DNA of 10,005 nucleotides from Prevotellamassilia sp. (lineage in GTDB: Bacteria > Bacteroidota > Bacteroidia > Bacteroidales > Bacteroidaceae), in NCBI GenBank assembly GCA_018383375.1, contig JAHAWW010000076.1, positions 1 to 10,005 of the forward strand, in the 5' to 3' direction. Below, in pieces: positions 5,679-10,005 of the stretch. The position numbers and the translations under genes are program-made. The notes beneath the pieces are model-generated. The model was not told the DNA's origin. It did no database searches and saw only the letters and a program-made list of their open reading frames with translations. Each line of letters begins with the position of its first letter. Position 1 is the stretch's first letter.

Positions 5679-8387
5679 ATGAACCACACTTCTTCACCAA
5701 AACACATCGGACTCACCACGGCACAAGTTGAGGAGAGCCGCCGCATGCACGGCAGCAACGTGTTGACGCCGCCAAAGAGAGAGTCGGTATGGCAAAGGTA
5801 TCTCAAAAAACTCACAGACCCGCTCATCATCATCCTCCTCATAGCCGGCTTGCTGTCTGTCGGTATATCTTTTTACAACTTCTTTTCTCCCGGAGAGGAA
5901 CAGGGCCAAATCTCGGCCTTCATCGAGCCGATGGGTATCTTCGTGGCCATCTTTTTGGCCACAGGTATGGCCTTTTATTTTGAAGAAAAAGCCAATAAGG
6001 AGTTCGACCTGCTCAACCAGGTGAACGATGACACGGCCGTACAGGTGTGGCGAGACGGCACTCTGAAGGAAATCACAAAAAAAGAGGTGGTCGTGGGCGA
6101 CATCGTCAGACTCTCGACAGGCGACGAAATCCCCTCGGACGGCGAACTCATTGAGGCGGTTTCGCTCCACGTGGACGAATCGACGCTCACGGGCGAACCG
6201 CTTTGCGAAAAAACCACCAATCCTGAAGAGTTTGACCCCGAAGCCACCTTCCCATCAAACCACGTGATGCGCGGCACCAAGGTGATGGAGGGCCACGCCG
6301 TGTATCGCACCACCGCCGTGGGTGACCAAACCGAAAACGGCAAGGTGTTTGTGGCAGCCCAGATTGACCAAAGCGTCAAGACGCCACTCAATGAGCAGCT
6401 TGAAAGCTTGGCCGGCAAAATTTCAAAATATAGCTACCTATTGGCTGCCCTCATTGTGGCAGGTCGTCTTGGGGTTTATTTTTATCACGCCCAGTTTGAC
6501 TGGATTCATTTCTTGGCCGAATTGCTCCAGACGCTGATGGTGGCTGTGACACTCATCGTGGTGGCTGTGCCCGAAGGTCTGCCTATGGCGGTAACGCTCA
6601 GTCTGGCCTACAGCATGCGCCGTATGCTCAAGACCAACAATTTGGTGAGAAAAATGCACGCCTGCGAAACAATGGGCGCCACCACCGTGATTTGTACGGA
6701 CAAAACGGGTACGCTGACACAAAATCAAATGCGTGTGGGCCAAACCCATTTTGCCGATATGCCCGGACAAGACCCCACGAGCAGCGACTGTAAAACAGCA
6801 CTCATCGTGGAGGGACTCTGCGTGAACTCCACCGCCACACTCGACCTCTCTGAGCCTGCAAAGCCAAGCGTGCTGGGCAACCCGACAGAAGGGGCACTGA
6901 TGTTGTGGCTCCACGCTCACGGCATCAATCACGAAGCGGTGAGAGTCAAGGCCGAGACACTCATCGAAGTGCCCTTTACGACCGAACGAAAGTATATGGC
7001 CACGGTGGTGAAATCGGCTGTGACGGGAGGCGTGACGCTCTATGTGAAAGGTGCCCCCGAAATCGTGATGGGACTTTGCCGCAGCAATATGACCGACCAA
7101 GAGGTGGACAACACGACGCAACAGCTCACCACCTATCAGCAACAAGCCATGCGCACATTGGGATTTGCCTATAAGACTTACAACTCGCTCGACGAAGCCA
7201 CGGCAGATCTTAATGATGGACGTGTGGACACGAATACACTCCTTTTCCTCGGGTTCGTGGCCATTGCCGACCCCGTGAGAGACGACGTGCCGGCTGCCGT
7301 GAATCGGTGTATCGATGCCGGCATTGCCGTGAAAATCGTGACGGGCGACACCATCGCCACAGCCAGAGAGATTGGTCGGCAGATTGGACTTTGGCAAAAG
7401 GGTGACGGAGAGGGAAACATCATCACGGGTCCCGAATTTGCTGCCTTGAGCGACGAAGAATTGGAACGCCGCATACTAGACCTCAAAATCATAGCCCGTG
7501 CTCGTCCTATGGACAAGAAACGCCTGGTGGAAACACTGCAAAAGAAAGGTCAGGTGGTGGCCGTGACCGGAGACGGCACCAACGATGCCCCGGCACTCAA
7601 AGCCGCCCACGTGGGCCTATCAATGGGCGACGGTACTTCTGTGGCCAAAGAAGCCTCAGACATCACCATATTGGACAATTCGTTCTCGAGCATTGTCCGT
7701 GCCGTAATGTGGGGACGGTCGCTCTATCAAAACATACAGCGTTTCATCTTGTTCCAAATGACGGTAAACGTAGTGGCATGCCTCATCGTGTTGATTGGAG
7801 CTTTCGTGAGCACTCACTCGCCTATCACCGTGACGCAGATGCTTTGGGTGAACCTTATCATGGACACTTTTGCCGCTATGGCACTGGCCTCGTTGCCTCC
7901 CTCTGAAGCCGTTATGGCCGACAAACCACGCAAGCGCACAGATTTCATCGTCAATAAGCCAATGCGATGGGGTATCGGCGTGACCGGCATGGCCTTCACC
8001 CTCATATTGTTGGGGTTGCTGTGGTTGTTCGGCCAATATGACGTAAAATCGCTCACAGACTTCAACCCATGCTCCGGCGATATGAGCCGCTACGAGCAAA
8101 GTTTGTTTTTCACCATCTTCGTGATGATGCAATTCTGGAATATGTTTAATGCCAAAGCCTATGCCACAGGCCGGTCGGCATTACACTTCTCCGGATGCAA
8201 GGGTCTTGTACTCATTGCTCTCTTCATCCTCATAGGACAATGGGTAATTGTCACTTTCGGCGGTAATATGTTCAACGTCACGCCCTTGTCTCTCACAGAC
8301 TGGCTCATCATCATTGGCGGCACTTCTTTGGTGCTCTGGGTGGGCGAAGTTTATCGACTATTCAAACGGAAGAGAGTGATAGAATAA
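5679..8387 (+). CDS. Calcium-transporting P-type ATPase, PMCA-like (P2B)
   Basis: This inner-membrane pump uses ATP to export Ca2+, 902 residues with ten apparent membrane helices. In order: a cation-ATPase N-terminal segment, M1-M2 (about 45-105), the actuator domain with TGEP at 171-174, M3-M4 with PEGLP at 298-302, and the phosphorylation motif DKTGTLT at 341-347 (D341 is phosphorylated). Then come KGAPE in the nucleotide-binding domain at 457-461, the hinge TGDGTND at 630-636, and M5-M10. E299 in M4 with N725 and D729 in M6 (WVNLIMD) are the residues expected to form the single Ca2+ site of PMCA-type pumps. No Na,K-type beta-subunit or calmodulin-binding tail is visible. The actuator loop reads TGEP instead of the usual TGES; the catalytic Glu is kept. 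It has its own -7 box and a leader of about 114 bases. The class is certain. Ca2+ over Mn2+ or another ion is inferred from the motifs. Confidence 0.93.
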   Translation: MNHTSSPKHIGLTTAQVEESRRMHGSNVLTPPKRESVWQRYLKKLTDPLIIILLIAGLLSVGISFYNFFSPGEEQGQISAFIEPMGIFVAIFLATGMAFYFEEKANKEFDLLNQVNDDTAVQVWRDGTLKEITKKEVVVGDIVRLSTGDEIPSDGELIEAVSLHVDESTLTGEPLCEKTTNPEEFDPEATFPSNHVMRGTKVMEGHAVYRTTAVGDQTENGKVFVAAQIDQSVKTPLNEQLESLAGKISKYSYLLAALIVAGRLGVYFYHAQFDWIHFLAELLQTLMVAVTLIVVAVPEGLPMAVTLSLAYSMRRMLKTNNLVRKMHACETMGATTVICTDKTGTLTQNQMRVGQTHFADMPGQDPTSSDCKTALIVEGLCVNSTATLDLSEPAKPSVLGNPTEGALMLWLHAHGINHEAVRVKAETLIEVPFTTERKYMATVVKSAVTGGVTLYVKGAPEIVMGLCRSNMTDQEVDNTTQQLTTYQQQAMRTLGFAYKTYNSLDEATADLNDGRVDTNTLLFLGFVAIADPVRDDVPAAVNRCIDAGIAVKIVTGDTIATAREIGRQIGLWQKGDGEGNIITGPEFAALSDEELERRILDLKIIARARPMDKKRLVETLQKKGQVVAVTGDGTNDAPALKAAHVGLSMGDGTSVAKEASDITILDNSFSSIVRAVMWGRSLYQNIQRFILFQMTVNVVACLIVLIGAFVSTHSPITVTQMLWVNLIMDTFAAMALASLPPSEAVMADKPRKRTDFIVNKPMRWGIGVTGMAFTLILLGLLWLFGQYDVKSLTDFNPCSGDMSRYEQSLFFTIFVMMQFWNMFNAKAYATGRSALHFSGCKGLVLIALFILIGQWVIVTFGGNMFNVTPLSLTDWLIIIGGTSLVLWVGEVYRLFKRKRVIE

Positions 8388-8407
8388 TGCCACCTTTGCA
8401 GTGGGTG

Positions 8408-8441
8408 GAGTGATTTTGGCCCTAAAGGGCGCCATTGACTC
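8408..8441 (+). terminator. Hairpin between the ATPase and HD-domain genes
   Basis: GAGT (8408-8411) pairs with ACTC (8438-8441) around an inner hairpin whose core is GCCC-TAAA-GGGC (8419-8430), with an alternative TGGC/GCCA pairing (8417-8420/8431-8434). It begins 20 bp after the ATPase stop codon. No T run follows, so it may be a weak terminator or a processing site. A one-mismatch -7 box, CACCTTTG (8391-8398), precedes it. If that box is active, the hairpin would instead lie in the leader of the HD gene. Confidence 0.4.
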
Positions 8442-8471
8442 TCCAACATCTCTTTTACATATATCAAGCCT

Positions 8472-9113
8472 ATGACCCCCGAACAAATTGAAGCCAACAA
8501 GTCGAGATTTATCGAACTGTGTCACGAATATATTCAACGTGACGGTGTGGACCGCCTGCTCAATTACTTGGAGCAGAAAACAGATTTCTACACCGCTCCT
8601 TCATCGGCCTCGTACCACCTCAATGAAGAAGGTGGTCTGTGCAAGCACTCCATCAATGTGTTTGAGACGGCTATGGTGATTAAGCAACACATCGTGGTGC
8701 CGGCCATCAACAACGCCGAAGCCCCTTTTTCAGAAGCACCCACAGACGAGAGCATCGCTATAGCCTCCTTGTTTCACGACCTCTGCAAAACCAAATTTTA
8801 TCACAAGGCCGAGCGATGGAAAAAAGATAGCACGGGCCATTGGGTGTCTTACCCAGGCTATGAAATCAAAGACGATTTTCCCTTCGGCCACGGCGAGAAG
8901 TCGTGTCTGATGTTGAACCAATTCATCTCGCTACACGCCGACGAACTGCTCGCCATTCGCTGGCATATGGGTATGTTTGAAATGACCGAACAAGGCAGCG
9001 GCACCCGTATGGCCTACCGCCAAGCTATGGAGAAGAGTCCGCTTGTGGCCCTGCTGCAAACGGCCGATATGATTTCGGCCAACATCAGAGAAAAAACCAC
9101 CGTCTGGGAATAA
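8472..9113 (+). CDS. HD-domain protein, probable metal-dependent phosphohydrolase
   Basis: This is a 213-residue cytoplasmic protein with the layout of the HD superfamily: CKHSINV with H59, FHDLCKTKFY with H102-D103, FGHGEKS with H140, IRWHMGMF with H165, and D199 in LLQTADMIS. These would ligate one or two divalent metals. HD enzymes act on nucleotides, cyclic dinucleotides or RNA ends; nothing here fixes the substrate, and no (p)ppGpp-synthetase, ACT or tRNA-nucleotidyltransferase domain is fused to it. The N-terminal 45 residues are helical and hydrophilic. No signal peptide is present. The gene ends 11 bp before a secreted hydrolase, so the two are probably co-transcribed, although their products sit in different compartments. 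The superfamily call is solid; the function is unknown. Confidence 0.82.
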   Translation: MTPEQIEANKSRFIELCHEYIQRDGVDRLLNYLEQKTDFYTAPSSASYHLNEEGGLCKHSINVFETAMVIKQHIVVPAINNAEAPFSEAPTDESIAIASLFHDLCKTKFYHKAERWKKDSTGHWVSYPGYEIKDDFPFGHGEKSCLMLNQFISLHADELLAIRWHMGMFEMTEQGSGTRMAYRQAMEKSPLVALLQTADMISANIREKTTVWE

Positions 9114-9124
9114 ACCCCTAAGTT

Positions 9125-10005
9125 ATGCACGGCACACGCTCATACATCACCTTAGTTTGCGGACTCATCCTCACATTGTGCGCCACAACCCTCCGGGCAC
9201 AGAGCGACGAAGCCCTATATGCTGAGTTGGGCCAAAACTTCAAAGGCGAACTCAAAGAGCACGGCGAAGTGGCCAATGCTCGGACGCAATTGTGGCAAAA
9301 GTGGACCGAAGCCATGAGCCGGCGCAAAAGTGCCTTGAAACTCGACCTCTGCTCTTTCGACTCACTCAAAGCCTACATATTGCCTCTGCCTGAGACGCTT
9401 GAGCCACAGGCCAAGATGCCTTACCTATGGATAGATAAAGGCGGCACAAAGACTGCCCGTCGTGGCAGCGTGCCCACATATATCTATCTGCACGGTTCGG
9501 GACCTAAAGACCACGAATGGAAAGCCACTGTGGGTTGGGCTCATGCCTTTGAAGGAACGCCGAGCCGGTATTTCATCCCTCAAATACCCAACGAAGGGAA
9601 GTATTACCGCTGGTGGCAAAAGAGTAAACAATGGGCCTACAAGCAACTATGGCGGGCCTTGGTGGTAGACAGTCTGACCGACGCCGACCGTGTGATGCTC
9701 TTAGGCGTTTCAGAGGGCGGTTACGGCAGTCAGCGATTGGCTTCTTTTTATGCCGACTATCTGGCGGCAGCCGGACCGATGGCCGGAGGCGAGCCACTCA
9801 TCAACGCGCCGGCTGAGAACTTGGGCCACGTGGCCTTCAGTCTGCTCACAGGTGAAAAAGATGCGATGTTTTGCCGCAACTATTTCACGGCGCTCACGGG
9901 CCAAGCGCTCGACAGCCTGGCTACACAATATCCTGACGAATATGTTCACCGCGTGGAGTTTGTTCCCGGTGCAGGTCATGGATTTGACTATCGTCCCACG
10001 GCCCC
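9125..10005 (+). CDS. Secreted alpha/beta-hydrolase (esterase- or peptidase-like), cut by the window edge
   Basis: The frame opens at the ATG at 9125 and stays open to the last base, giving 293 residues so far; the C-terminus is missing. A signal peptide is clear: MHGTRSY, then a hydrophobic core, with likely cleavage at LRA|Q26. The fold is shown by YLHGSGP (121-127, the oxyanion-hole region), the nucleophile elbow GVSEGGYG (194-201, Ser196 as nucleophile) and GAGHGFDY (282-289, His285 as catalytic base). The acid residue is probably D246 in LTGEKDAMF, by its position between the two. The region before residue 115 has no obvious domain and may be a cap or a Bacteroidota-specific extension. 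It could be a carboxylesterase, a depolymerase-like esterase or a peptidase relative; the sequence alone does not decide. It lies 11 bp after the HD gene, with no promoter between them. Confidence 0.85.
   Translation, partial: MHGTRSYITLVCGLILTLCATTLRAQSDEALYAELGQNFKGELKEHGEVANARTQLWQKWTEAMSRRKSALKLDLCSFDSLKAYILPLPETLEPQAKMPYLWIDKGGTKTARRGSVPTYIYLHGSGPKDHEWKATVGWAHAFEGTPSRYFIPQIPNEGKYYRWWQKSKQWAYKQLWRALVVDSLTDADRVMLLGVSEGGYGSQRLASFYADYLAAAGPMAGGEPLINAPAENLGHVAFSLLTGEKDAMFCRNYFTALTGQALDSLATQYPDEYVHRVEFVPGAGHGFDYRPTA

Noticed and set aside
1..10005. Mobile element, CRISPR array, toxin-antitoxin, defence island or phage genes
   Set aside because: No transposase, integrase, repeat-spacer pattern or toxin-antitoxin-like pair is visible on either strand. 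Every long + strand frame is accounted for by an envelope or housekeeping gene.

Overview
The window looks like chromosomal DNA from a Bacteroidota organism, most likely the Prevotellaceae or a close Bacteroidales relative. The reasons are a TAnnTTTG-type -7 promoter box upstream of two genes, the lack of Shine-Dalgarno sequences before any start codon, secreted proteins of types common in that group (a PCMD-domain protein and a POTRA-less Omp85 barrel), and mature N-termini of the 'TTA|Q' and 'RA|Q' kind. The genus is an inference from style, not from a marker gene.

All seven genes lie on the + strand. Positions 1-128 are upstream DNA with a 27-bp direct repeat and a promoter that starts transcription almost at the first ATG. 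Positions 129-3281 hold a closely spaced trio: an Omp85-family outer-membrane barrel, a secreted PCMD-domain protein and nadC (quinolinate phosphoribosyltransferase, NAD biosynthesis). After an 83-bp gap comes a secreted C69-family dipeptidase (3365-5023), which ends at a strong hairpin. A non-coding stretch of about 590 bp follows, with a -7 box and a structured leader for a PMCA-type calcium-transporting P-type ATPase (5679-8387). An 84-bp gap with another hairpin leads to an HD-domain phosphohydrolase-like protein (8472-9113). Eleven bases further on is a secreted alpha/beta-hydrolase (from 9125), which runs off the right edge of the window.

Functionally this is a mixed envelope and housekeeping neighbourhood. 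Four of the seven products carry a signal peptide: the Omp85 barrel, the PCMD protein, the dipeptidase and the hydrolase. One more is an inner-membrane ion pump. NadC and the HD protein are cytoplasmic. The gene order does not point to one shared pathway.

I found no mobile element, CRISPR array, tRNA, rRNA, phage gene or defence system, and no convincing undescribed system. The parts most worth a second look are non-coding: the duplicated promoter element at the left edge and the 5089-5678 intergenic region with its leader.
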